This document shows positions 37,765 to 48,890 of a stretch of 64,000 nt of DNA, one piece after another. Within the stretch, counting starts at the first letter, position 1, and each line of letters begins with the position of its first letter. Made by a program: the position numbers and the translations under genes. The DNA comes from Cristatella mucedo (taxonomy: Eukaryota > Bryozoa > Phylactolaemata > Cristatellidae): contig WPIO01000045.1 of assembly GCA_009760855.2 (NCBI GenBank), forward strand, positions 2,619,501-2,683,500, written 5' to 3'. The notes beneath the pieces are model-generated. The model had not been told where the DNA came from. It saw only the letters and a program-made list of their open reading frames with translations, and ran no database searches.

Positions 37765-38340
37765 AAATGTCGAAAGCCCAGAAATAGATTGGGTTCTCTG
37801 GGGGTGCTTTATTAATTGCATTATTATTAATATTATTATTATTGCTTCCCTCCTTGCATCCAGCCTATCTGTGAGACCTACTCTACCACCAGGCCAGACA
37901 TCCCACCACCTGCTTTTCGGAATCCGGCAGTTTACCAATATCTTGTACCAACCTCAAATCCTTCGAAGACCATGCATTTAGTTCGTTCGCTGCTATAGCA
38001 TAGAACTCACTCCAGACGTGCATCAGAACTTCCCCTGATATGACCACACTTACAAAGAACCTTAAAACACATCTCTTTAGGACAGCATGTAGTGGGTCCC
38101 TGTGATTCATTCTTTATGAGCGTATGGGGGCTGACAGTGTGCATGCTGCCACTAACCACACTTGCATCCTGACCCTGTGCATGTCACCCCTAACCATGTT
38201 ACTCATGTTGTTTACTATGCACGATATGAATCACCACTAAATCGTGTTTCCCTATGCAGGGAATTTAAAGCGCCTAAAAAGAGACTGAGTTTTCTGAGGA
38301 CTCATTATCAATTGTATTGTCATCATTATTAGTATTTTGT
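37765..38340 (+). mobile_element. Two L2-A 3' ends in tandem
   Basis: A first tail (GCAGCAAATGTCGAAAGCCC, GATTGGGTTCTCTGGGGGTG, ATTATTATT) ends near 37.84 kb. A second 5'-truncated copy starts at about 37.86 kb with CAGCCTATCTGTGAGACC and runs through CACTCCAGACGTGCATCAG, GGGTCCCTGTGATTC and GCGCCTAAAAAGAGACTGAG to its own tail at 38.33 kb. Both point the same way. Confidence 0.82.
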
Positions 38341-38659
38341 AAGGAGCCGGAAAGACTGAATGCTTATAACATCTGTGACATGTTATTTATGCATTTCACC
38401 TTTTTGTTTTGCTTTGAATTTCTCGAACTTAGTCATCGTTAGACTAGTCGTGCCTAATTGTAGGCCATGCTATAGCTCTTCAGAAGAATACTCACTTATT
38501 TTTTAATAAACCATAAATAATAGGTGAATTTTTCACAATGAATTAGGATTGCTCACCTATACTGCCACCTGGCTGAAATCGGTTAATTGCCAAACTATCA
38601 CCAACACAGTGTTAACAAGTCTTCTCTAAGTTTGATCCATTTCAAGGTCTATCAAAATT

Positions 38660-39025
38660 AAAAACCTCCCTGAAAACCTCCCAGAAAAAACTCCCTCCCG
38701 ACCTGCGTCAGAACATCCCCTGACCTGACCGCACTTAAAAGAAACTTAAAAACACACCTATTTAGGACAGCATTTAGTGGGTCCCTGTGATTCGTCCTTC
38801 ATGTGCTTATGCGTGCTGACACTGTGCATGCTGCCACTAACCACATTTGCATGCTGACCCTGTGCATGTCACTCCTAACCATGTTATTCATTTTGTTTGT
38901 TTTTAAGCATGATTTCACTTACCATTTAATTGCATTTCCCTTGGCAACAAATGTAAAGCGCCTAGAAAGAGATTAGGTTCTCTGAGGGCGCTTTATCAAG
39001 TGCAATATTATTATTATTATTTTAT
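38660..39025 (+). mobile_element. L2-A 3' fragment, young subfamily
   Basis: Near-identical to the fragment at 54690-55065 over more than 300 bases. Shared subfamily marks are CATGTCACTCCTAACCATG and GATTTCACTTACCATTTAAT. It ends GGCGCTTTATCAAGTGC plus (ATT)n. The low divergence implies recent insertion. Confidence 0.9.
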
Positions 39026-39595
39026 AAAACGGAATTACGGTTACTGCAAGCTCATCCTTCAATTTCATGCTTGTTGCAGTACCCTCGAAGAATATGTTAT
39101 CTTTAGATTATCTCACTGTTAGATGGTTAGTGCAGCAATAACACATCACCTCAAGTAAAATATTCTTGTTCATCGCATATTTGTCGGATTTCATTTCATG
39201 TGTGCATGCAAGAAATCGATAGTTTCTGTCTAAGAACAATTTTAAAGTGGGTTTTGACAATGTATCTGACACCTTCAGCACAGAGTTAACCTCAATAATA
39301 TCGTATTCACCAAATTTGTGAATTCAAACATATGCTAACGTCACCTTTCACCACATTACGCTCATCTGACCAAATAAACTTTGAAATCCTAACTCTAACA
39401 ACTGAACTGTGTGAGTCTCATTTAGTTTATTGTGGTAAGCCATCCTCTGCATAAAAAAATCTTGTAAATTGTTAAACCTTAACGATCTAGACATCGATGC
39501 TGTATGTGCGACAATTTCTTCTTTTTTCTACTATCCGATGCTCCATCCGAATTGTCAGAATTAGAATGATGCAAAAACACTAGACTTGTTGACTT
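39026..39595. other. AT-rich DNA
   Basis: No feature recognised between two L2-A copies. Confidence 0.4.
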
Positions 39596-39599
39596 GCTT

Positions 39600-41610
39600 G
39601 AGAAACTGGCGACCCTGACTTATTCACTGCACACCATTTCTAAGTCTGCTTAATGCTTTTACCGAATACAATCAACATGCTAGATCTAATAAGCACAATA
39701 TAGATAAAGCTCTTGAAAGGAATCTAGGCCCTCATGCAATCGACATGCATGTAAGGACTACTGTCATTTTTTCAATCTATCCGAGCAAAGGTAAGGTATA
39801 GCTTAAACTAGAAAAATGGTTTAATCACCAAAGCAAAAATCCAACAATTCGGATGTTAAAAAATTGAACGAATCCCTGACTTTTTTAAGTTAGCGACTTA
39901 ATACGTGAACATTATGCTGTCTTGTGAGTCTTAGTAAGTGATCATTATACCCAGCACCTTTCAAGAAAGCTGTAGTCAGCCCACTTTTCAAGAAAGCAAC
40001 ACTAGACCAAGAGAACTTGAGCAACTACCGCCCAGTCTCCCGTCTACCATTCCTATCAAAGACACTGGAACGGGTCGTGGCAGACCAGCTGAACTCATAT
40101 ATCGAGACCTCACACCTTGCTAGTAAGTTCCAGTCTGGCCTTAGAGCTAATCACTCCACTGAGTCAGCATTGCTTCGGGTATACAACGACCTACTTAGGA
40201 ATTCAGACATGGGTAGAGTGTCTCTGCTCGTTTTGCTCGATCTTTCGGCAGCTTTTGGCACCATAGATCACAAAGTTCTTCTAGAGCGCCTCTCATCTCG
40301 CCTGGGCATCACTGGCACTGCTCTGCAGTGGTTCAGGTCCTATCTCAGTGGGAGACTGCGGAGTAGTGACATGAATGGACAAGGGTCATCTGAAGTACCT
40401 CAGAAATATGGAGTACCTCAGGGCTCCGTGCTAGGTCCTGTTCTTTTCACGGTTTGTACTCTCCCCCTTGATGATGTGATTGCCAAGAACAATCTAGGCT
40501 TTCCCTTTCATGTGAATGACACTCAGTTGTACCTTTGCTTTGATCCCTTTCAGCCTATGAGTACCTCAAATTCTCTAAACTCACTTGCTGCATGCATTGA
40601 TGACATCCCCACATGGATGGCAGCAAATTTTCTAAAACTAAACGATGACGAAACTAACTTACTAGTTATAAGCAAACTGAGTGTGAGTCACAGATTGGAA
40701 AGGCTGACTCTCAAAATTGGCTCTGTCAGCATATCTCATGTCGAATCAGCTCGAAATCTAGGTGTCACATTCCAAAGCGACCTTTCGTTAGACGACCATA
40801 TCAGCTCCACAGTCAAATCCGCCTATTTTCAGCTTCATAACATTGCTAAAATCCGTGCTTGTTTAGATAAGGATGCTACGTCTAAGTTGGTCCATGCATT
40901 GGTGACATCCCGTCTCGACTTCTGCAACTCACTGCTTACTGGCCTACAAGCATGTGCGATCAGGCGATTGCAGCTGGTGCAAAACTCTGCAGTTAGGCTT
41001 GTCTTTCGTGAGCGTCTCAGTTGCCACATTATTCCACTTCTCGCCGAGCTGCACTAGCTACCAGTCAAGTAACGGATTGGCTTCAAGGTTTTGTCGCTCA
41101 CTTTTAGGTCCCTTCATTTTATGGCGGCTACAGCCTATCTCTCCGACATACTCCCCCATTAGGCCAAGCATCGTTCCACCCGCTTTTCGGAATCCAACAG
41201 TCTAGAAGTACCTCGTACAAACCTTAAATCCTTTGGAGACTGTGCATTTAGTTCGAATGCTCCCAAAGCCTGGAACACCCTCCCGACCTGAGTCAGAACA
41301 TCCCCTGACCTGACCACATGTCAAATTAACTTGAAAAAAAAATTTTTAGGACAGCATTTAGTGGGTCCCTATGACTCGTCATTCACGTGCTTATGCGTGC
41401 TGACACTGTGCATGCTGCCACTAACACCATTTGCATGCTGACCCTGTGCATGTCACCCCTAACCATGTTATTCATTTTGTTTATTTTTAAAACATGATTT
41501 TGCTTACCATTCAATTGCATTTCCCTTTGCAGCAAATGTAAAGCGCCCAGAAAGAGATTAAGTTCTCTGAGGGTGCTTTATCAAGTGCATTTGTATCATT
41601 GTTCTTACTA
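39600..41610 (+). mobile_element. L2-A LINE with long RT frame
   Basis: A 5'-truncated, relatively young copy. Decayed linker (CGACATGCATGTAAGGACTA) comes first, then an open RT frame (separate entry), then LPVK, R-I-G-F-K-V-L and 3' UTR with GGGTCCCTATGACTCG. The tail GAGATTAAGTTCTCTGAGGG plus TGCTTTATCAAGTGC is at 41.55-41.59 kb. Confidence 0.92.
39942..41057 (+). pseudogene. L2-A reverse transcriptase (catalytically damaged)
   Basis: This is the longest open frame in the window, about 370 codons. It begins inside the element without a true start (first methionine at 40017). Counted from that methionine: SNYRPVS 2-8, FQSGLRANHSTESA 38-51, motif A LVLLDLSAAFGTIDH 71-85, GVPQGSVLGPVLF 132-144, polymerase box FHVND 164-168, LKLNDDETNLL near 212, SLDDHISS near 252. 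L2/CR1 reverse transcriptases normally have F-D in motif A and F-Y-A-D-D in the box. Here the second motif-A Asp is Gly and the first Asp of the pair is Asn, so polymerase activity should be lost. The frame closes with TAG at the conserved L-H-W position, and another stop follows five codons later. A CR1-group LINE of the L2 clade is the best assignment. Confidence 0.92.
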
Positions 41611-41719
41611 TGCTGAGATTTCCGACCACTTCTCTAGCTCCTCTTTAAACAAATGATATTTGATTAAACAGCCTTGTTTTTATACCGACACATAAGTGAT
41701 AACAATTATCAAAGCGACT

Positions 41720-41922
41720 TTCGATTCATGACCACCCACCTCGATTCAATCCCACAGGTTTTAAAATTAGATCGCTAAAAGCAGCCTCCTTCCCTCGTGT
41801 GTCATCACAAAAAGCCTACTTCCAAAGACCCTAGTGATCCTTGGGATGCTCTACCTGATCGCTTCTTAAGCTTCTTTGTCAACAAGGTAAGCACTATCCG
41901 CAGTGCAACCCTAAGATGGCCG

Positions 41923-41992
<70 letters not shown>

Positions 41993-43565
41993 ACTCTTGT
42001 CACTTAAGTCCGTGCAACTCCTGAATATCTTCATTCCTGAAGACCGCGAGTGTTCTTGTAATAAATTTCGTATTGCAATTGAGTAATATATAATTTATTC
42101 ATTTAAGACAACTAATCCTCTAGAACATATTCCCATTCCAGCATTTTCTCTACATTGATCTGCTGCTGCTGTGCATAACACAAATAAAAAACGTGAGATC
42201 AGCCTCAGATCAAGTCCCAGCAGACATAAAAAGTCGTTAGTCAGGCCACTGCTCCAGAAAGCACTACTAGACCAAGAGTAGTTAAGCTGCTTTCACCGAG
42301 TCTTCCTTCAACCGTTCCTGGCGAAGCCACTTTAATGAGTTCTGGCGGTTCGGATGAACTCGGATATTGAAGTGTCACACCTAGCTCGTAAGTTCCATTC
42401 ATATATTGAAGACTATCACTTTACAGAGTCAGTATTCCTGCTGTGTATAACTACCTTATTAGTATTGCAAACTTGGACTTGCTCTGTTTCTTTTGCTCCA
42501 TCTCATTGGTAGCATTTATTACTCTTAATAACCACATTCTTTCAAATGTCTCTTATTTGGCCGGTTTGTGACTGGTCATGTGCAGCATCAGTTCCAGTAA
42601 TTTCGTAGTGCCGGCCCAGAGAATTGATTTGAATGTAAAACAATCATCCAAAGACCGACTAAAAAAGGATCACCTCGGGGTTATGTGCTTGTTTGGTTCT
42701 GTCTAAGTTCAAAGTCTTCCATTTTAATGCGTGATTGGTCAACAAAAACTTGGCTTTCAATGAAATGTGTACGACACTCATGTTTAGTGCTGAATTGATC
42801 CCCTCCAGCTTTTCAGCATGTCGAATGATTTTCCACTTTAGTGCCACATGAAAGAAGCGTTCTTAAATATATCAGAGACGAACTTAAAGGTTAGTGGCTA
42901 ACCAAGTTGGATTCATCTACTGGAAATCCAACTTCTCAAAATCACATCTTCCAGAATAGTTCCTCCTGTATCAACATGAAATATAGGTTTCCTTTTTCAA
43001 ATTTACCGTTTATTGAACGGTCAAAGCAGCTCCACAAATTATTCACCCTTCGTTCAGCTACATAGCCTCTCTGAATATGTATCTCACTTAGACACAGATC
43101 TGCATCTAAACTGATAGATGTATTTGAGTCGTTCTTTTGCTACTGCCTACCAAACCAATATAGTTACCCACCAGGCTAAGCATCCTACCAGACTGGTTTT
43201 TAATCGAAACGTTAACCAACACCTCCTGATAAGCTCACACTGTCTGTAGATGTTGCCTTTAGTTGGTACACACACTGTCAAAGCCTTGAGCTCACTACGA
43301 TGGCGTTACGACATTACTCGACTTGAGGATATTTAAAATGAAGCTAAAATGCATTTATGAACCGGATCATTCAGTGGGTCATCGTGAACCCTCCTCAGTG
43401 TGCTCATGTGTGTTGATAATCTGACTTCTGCCGAATGCCATATTTGCATGCTGACCCCTGCACATGTCAACTCGTATCGTTCTATTCTGGTTGACTTTGA
43501 GCATTTTCCAAACAACCATTTAACCATGTCTCCCGGGGATTAGATTCTCTGAGGTCACTCTAATA
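41720..43565 (+). mobile_element. L2-A LINE copy, heavily decayed
   Basis: Starts in the linker (DPSDPWDALPDRFLSFFVNK at 41.83-41.89 kb, matching DGLADRFSRF). A (TC)n tract lies inside it. RT remnants continue at 42.13-42.55 kb (CTGCTGCTGTGCATAACAC, CTTCAACCGTTCCTGGCGAA, ATATTGAAGTGTCACACC) and the 3' UTR at 43.15-43.56 kb (CACCAGGCTAAGCATCCTAC, GATTAGATTCTCTGAGG). It ends in ATAATATTAATATTAATAA facing the tail of a minus-strand copy. Confidence 0.75.
41926..41984. repeat. (TC)n microsatellite
   Basis: About 29 pure TC units inside an L2-A linker region. Confidence 0.97.
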
Positions 43566-43945
43566 ATATTAATATTAATAATTCACTTGATAAAGCGCCC
43601 TCAGAGAACTTAATCTCTCTCTCTAGGTGCTTTACATTTGCTGTAAATTGAAATGCAATTGAATGGTAAGTAAAATCATGCTCGAAAAACAAACGAAATG
43701 AATAATATGGTTAGGGGTGACATGCAAAGGGTCAGCATGCAAATGGGGTTAGTGGCAGCATGCACAGTGTCAGCACGCATAAGCACATCAAGGACAAATC
43801 ACAGGGACCCACTAAATGCTGTCCTAAAAAGGTGTGTTTTTAGGTTCCTTTTAAATGTGGTCAGGTCAAGGGATGTTCTGACGCAGGACGGGAGGGAATT
43901 TCAGACAAATGTGTCAGTAGTTTTGCTATCGTTACTACATATGTG
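43566..43945 (-). mobile_element. L2-A 3' fragment, tail-to-tail with its neighbour
   Basis: The plus strand shows CACTTGATAAAGCGCCCTCA, GAGAACTTAATCTCTCTCTC, TGGTTAGGGGTGACATGC, CAGGGACCCACTAAATGC and GACGCAGGACGGGAGGGA. That is a well-preserved reverse 3' UTR and ORF end. It belongs to the CACCCCTAACC subfamily, like the copy ending at 41.61 kb. Confidence 0.9.
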
Positions 43946-45855
43946 GACTTTCAACCGTATAACCAATGATTAGGTTAGTACATCTCTTTAGTATATTTAT
44001 GCAAATTGCGTCGGTGGTGTCGTGCAGACTCTAATTAGTTTTCATGTCACCTTCGATTTCTCCATCCATTGCTTGACGACTTTCATCCTACAGGTCTTAA
44101 TGAGTAGCCATCATAAGTATCATAAGATTCTTCTGAATATCAGTGAAGAGAGGCTGTAAATCTAAAATCTATGTAACTTGTTTAAGCATAATATTTCAAC
44201 GGGTTTCTTAATTTCTTTGTGTATTTAATTTTTATCTGCGGATTTAATTTTTTTTACAGTGTTTTTTGCAAACAATGCGAGCCTCTAATCATGGCAGTTT
44301 TTCTCGATCTTTATACAAATCACATTGTGCAGTTTTAAGTTGTTCAACAGGGCTTAATGTATGATGTAGCAGCAGCAGTTTTTAGTGATTGTAGTTTTCT
44401 TTAAGGTTTACAATTAGTTGCCTCATAGAATCTTAAAAGTTCGTCAAAGTTATAATATAATTTTCACAGAATTCCCCAGCTCGAATTAAAAGTTACTGTC
44501 AAAAATAGTTTTCTACTTCCAACATCAAAACTTGGCTACAACCCAAAGCCATAGAAGTGGAAATACGACTGCTAATACTACAGCTTGAGTTAAGCTACTA
44601 ACGACTCGAGTTAACATGGTTCGGTTTATTCTGTTCTTTATTTTCAAAGCGAAGATTAACTCAAGTTCTTCTTTCATAATTCTGATAAGAGGGAAGTTAT
44701 GCTTTAAGCCCATAATTTCTTATCGTGCCTGGCGCTTTAAGTGCCAACTCTAAAATTCTATTCTCGCAATACCTGCATTGAACACTACTCAAGGATTATA
44801 CCCTAAACATAACATATTCTATTTGACAATTTTTCTGTATAGTATATAATTAATTTTAACCTTGGAAGGATAATTTGTGTATTTTTTGTGCTCGTTGAAA
44901 GTTACACACTGCCACTTCAAAGCCAGAGTCATAGTAAAAACGGACATGGGGCATGCTAGCGGAATGTATTTTATTAACCTTTATCAGGATCGCTTCACTT
45001 AAAAAATACCTGTAATATAACAGTAATATGAATTATATTGCTATAAATATCCTTATTAAATGGCTTATAAAAGTCCTAATGGCACAGTTGGTAAGCCAGA
45101 TTGCAGATACCGATACTTAAAGTATCTAGCATTCTTCACGATAGGGTTGTAGGATAGAAGATGCACTGGTTGCTGAGCATTTCACTTGCAATAGTTTAGC
45201 GACTAGCCGTGGAGGAAATTGCATTTTCCTTTCCTTAGGTGGCAACGAAATACAATTGGGCACTATCCTGAGCTTGTCCTCCCGTAACTTTGTATGCATT
45301 GTGCCTCAGCTGGTTACTTGGAGAAGAAAGCTAGGATTCTAGCAATGTTTTCTGACCCATGTATTCAATAAAAATCTGCCATAAAGTGTAACTTTCAACT
45401 CAATCATACCTACGAATGTTTAATTATAACATCATGAGCGTTGCGGTGGATTCTGGCTAGCAGAATAGCCGTTTGAGGATATTAGCCTTTATCTGTAGAG
45501 GTCTAAACCGTCGGTTAATAGTTTTTCTTAAATAAATTCCCCTATCTAATGTTTTTAATTGTCAGCTTAATTCGTTTCCATTTGGAATACGTGCAAATAA
45601 CTTTGCTAATGCTTACGTAAATCTGGTTATACCCAATCTGATCAGTTTTAACCTTAGCTACGTACTTACGGCTCATTCCAAAGACTTTCAGGCAATGCAT
45701 GTCACTGTTTGTGCATTCTCATGCTATTTCAACAATCCTTTAAAGAGCGAGAACATTCAGCCGTAATTGACGTTAAGCAATTCTGCCGATTTCAAGCGCG
45801 ATGAACAAAGCGGCCAATAATATTGGTGCATCGCATTTACGATAAAGTAAATAAT
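43946..45855. other. AT-rich DNA, no gene seen
   Basis: A 62-codon minus ORF near 44.5-44.7 kb includes a hydrophobic stretch (AVVLAVVFPLLWLWVV) but no splice partner or family. Near 45.08 kb GTCCTAATGGCACAGTTGG plus TAAG resembles a tRNA A box without a clear B box. No call was made for either. Confidence 0.35.
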
Positions 45856-45859
45856 GATA

Positions 45860-45965
45860 ATAAAAATAGTAATAATAATACACTCGATAAAGCACCATCA
45901 AAGAACTAAATCTCTTGCTCTATGCTTAGAAATTGCCACACAGGAAAATAATCGCATAAATATAC
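45860..45965 (-). mobile_element. L2-A 3' tail fragment
   Basis: AATAATAATACACTCGATAA then AGCACCATCAAAGAACTAAA and TCTCTTGCTCTATGC is the worn reverse of the L2-A tail. Confidence 0.7.
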
Positions 45966-47045
45966 TTAATAAATAGTAATGTGGGACGCCGTTAGAGCTT
46001 GATAACTTCGCATGAATGTAAAAGCTATGAGACCCGTCTTTTTCATTAAGGCTTGGTACACTCTTTATCTTTAATCACGATAACTAATGCGTTATTTTGA
46101 AATAATGCTGCAGCACCTGGAGATTGGTGAGTCTGCAAGGGCCACTAATTCTCGATGACTCGGCCAGAGTGAACCACTGTTTAAAAATCTGCCTTTAAAC
46201 AAAGTTCGTCAAAGGATAGATGCAATGACATATGTTTGTACCAGTGACTAAAGTAGTGGTAATTTTAAAATGCCGAATTCTGAAGAAAATATTAGCCCTT
46301 ACCAGCCTGCTGGATGACTATTGCAAAGTAGTTGCACACTGATCAAATTACACAAATTAAAACGAAGCGAGGTTAATACGAATTGACGAAAACCAATCGG
46401 TAAATCTTTTTTTAGTGCACCCAATCCTCTTAAAATAATGCTTGATTCTCGATTATTAAGCGAAAATGTGGCTTTTGGTTTATGAATTGAAAAGTGAGGA
46501 TTTAGTGGTTTTTCTGATATATTTCGTATCCATTGTTCCCAAATGAGTGTTAACTATTTACTGATGGATAGGCACTAGTTTCTTTTGCTGTCATAATACC
46601 CATTCTGAAAAGAATTGACTAATTACGCTGAACTTTTAGTGCATACATTTCATCAAGCAGAGGTAGGCTCAAACTTTTTAAAAGTATTCGACTGTACTAA
46701 AGGTCTGTTATGTCGTAAGGAAGCGCGTGCTACATCTGTAACGTCATGGATTTGGCAATGAGTAACAAAGTAAATAGTAGCCTTCGTAGTTAGACGGCAG
46801 GATTTTTCAGAAGCATTTTAAATATTTTCATAATCTAGTCAGTTGCAAAACATTTGAAAGTGGACTAGAACTTGTGCAGTGATAGCACACAGGACTGAAG
46901 ACATCTTAAGGGGGCAGAAAGAAAAGTTATTTGCTAATGGTCGAAATGCTTTTTACATCTTTTGACATGTAATCGTGTAAGAAGGTTTGAGGTTTCAGTT
47001 GGGGTTATACATTGGCATTCGGAAATCACAAAGTATTGGTTGGTA
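45966..47045. other. AT-rich DNA
   Basis: No feature recognised. Confidence 0.4.
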
Positions 47046-47049
47046 TGAA

Positions 47050-47515
47050 ATGCCTGTGAGCTCTTGAATAGTCACAGCAACTGATGCACCAGTTTCAACC
47101 TGCTAGTTTCCTTGGGTCCTCGTCGACAATAAACAAATTTCCCCTCTTCCAGAGCTTGATGACCTTTAGCTCAGGAAGTTTGGTATCTGGGGTTCCTATA
47201 TTGAAAAACTCACTTCACCAGCTCGTACGCAACGAAAATTACGATCCTGTAGCCGATTACGGCAAATATATTCCAGCCATCATAAACTGATACGTTTACT
47301 GCTACTAAGTACCTCAACTGCTATCCTGACTCAGCTCCTCTTCTCAATTTCTCTTCGTTTCGCGAAATTAGGTCTGATGGCTGCATAATGCCTACAGTAA
47401 GGGGCTTAGGCTGTGATAACACTGCAAAAGCTCTGCTGCTTAACACCCACATAGTCTCTGCGGCTTTATGAATTTACAGTCGGATAGAAATCTAATAACG
47501 GACCGTAAAAATTGA
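47050..47515 (+). mobile_element. L2-B LINE 3' fragment
   Basis: Worn copy: CTGATGCACCAGTTTCAACC, CTTTAGCTCAGGAAG, AAAACTCACTTCACCAGC, CTCTTCGTTTCGCGAAATT, AACACCCACATAGTCTCTG, TTTACAGTCGGATAG. The tail pentamers are lost. Confidence 0.72.
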
Positions 47516-48655
47516 GGGACTGTGAAAGACACGGTGAAGGATTTAAAATACCCATGGGAGAACTGGCGACTGATATAATATTTTAAATATAAACTTTTGC
47601 AATGCATACATCAACTCCCTTATGAAGCCCGAAAATTAAAAATTAAAGGCTATTAGTGGTATTCAAATTGGTGATATAAAATATAAATATAAATATAAAG
47701 TGGTATTCGCAAATTTTGCGTAAAAGAGTCATTCTACTAAGTATAAGCAAGAATAGCAGGTATGTTAGGATTAGTGAGTTTTAGGTGATTCAAGTGGCCG
47801 GAAATATTGTGGCTATTGCACCTGGCTTTGCAATCCCAATTGCTTGTATTTTGGAGACTGTGTATTTACTAGCACATATTTTCAATACGAAACTGTCATT
47901 ACGCGGAGCTTTGTGATTATGACAGCTGTATAGCCTTCAGATTCTGTAAATATGTTGGTTGATTAAGATCCTTAAATGCCACAGCACGTGAACGTAAGTG
48001 CCAATTGCATGAAATGAGGTATTTCAACCTATAACGCCATTCGGAAAAATGTTTAATCGAAACCGCAGTGTTTCAACATTTACTTGGCAATGAGAGCAAG
48101 ATTGCATCGTGCAGTAGTTATTGGTGGGATACAAATGTTTAGGCACGATGCTTATTTCGTGCGTGCTTTGGCAGAGTGACATTTTTCTAGCAGAATTGTC
48201 GGAATAGGGCATTACCTAAATCAAAACGTTAATTGGAAACCTTATAGCATGAACCTGAATGTTTTTCTGACTTTTACTAAATTTTCCAAACTTTGAACCA
48301 ACGCTCAGCTTAAAACTCTGGATATGATAAATGTAATATCTTTAAAAAATTATTTCAGTAACTACCCCACTTAAAGTTCTCCATTTTTAATGCCGTCTAC
48401 CTAATGCGTTTGGCTTGACCTCCACTGTGCATTTCTTTACAAGCTCTCACCGTTGCTGCTTTTTCTGAAACTATATTATCGATAAAAAAACATTGCTAGG
48501 GCTGACCTGTAGACTCCTGCTAATGTTAAAGTTGGATCGCGGCTAGTGACTTGTAGGTGTCAACCAAACTTCCAGTTAGGGCTGAACAGTGCCAAAAAAC
48601 TACGAGTTGTCATACTTTAAGATAACTATTATAAATGTCCGTTCACAACACGTCT
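47516..48655. other. AT-rich DNA
   Basis: Contains a short (ATATAA)n run near 47.68 kb. No exon was recognised. Confidence 0.4.
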
Positions 48656-48679
48656 CCCGGTCTCATGAGCAGGCGCGAA

Positions 48680-48890
48680 AGCCTACAGACGACCAGCGTC
48701 ATGCGCAATCACCTTATTTTGCTTGAATGAACTTAAATCAACAGTTTCGGACTCACCTTTAGTCAGCAACGTGCTAGTTCTATTAAAGTCTCCAGGCTGA
48801 TGGTTGCCGAAGCAAGAACCAACCGCGGCCGTTGCCTCGTGCCTTTTCGCCACTACAGCAGCCAGATCAGCTATCTCAGGATTCACTAGG
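48680..48890. repeat. Dispersed repeat shared with 60.36-60.45 kb; possible exon on minus strand
   Basis: AATCACCTTATTTTGCTTGA, ACTCACCTTTAGTCAGCAAC and GTGCTAGTTCTATTAAAGTC align in order with AATCACCTCAATTTCCCTTA, ACTCCAAGTGAACGAC and GTGCTAGCTCTATTCATGTC at 60.36-60.45 kb. On the minus strand bases 48757-48885 form a 43-codon open frame with acceptor ttttcgcacctag and donor TAAAG/gtgagt, phase 1-1. That is compatible with the lectin gene, but the protein has no recognisable module and only one Cys. I favour repeat over exon. Confidence 0.45.

Noticed and set aside
44525-44713. 62-codon minus ORF with one possible membrane helix
   Set aside because: A single hydrophobic run in AT-rich DNA is common by chance; no exon borders or homology.
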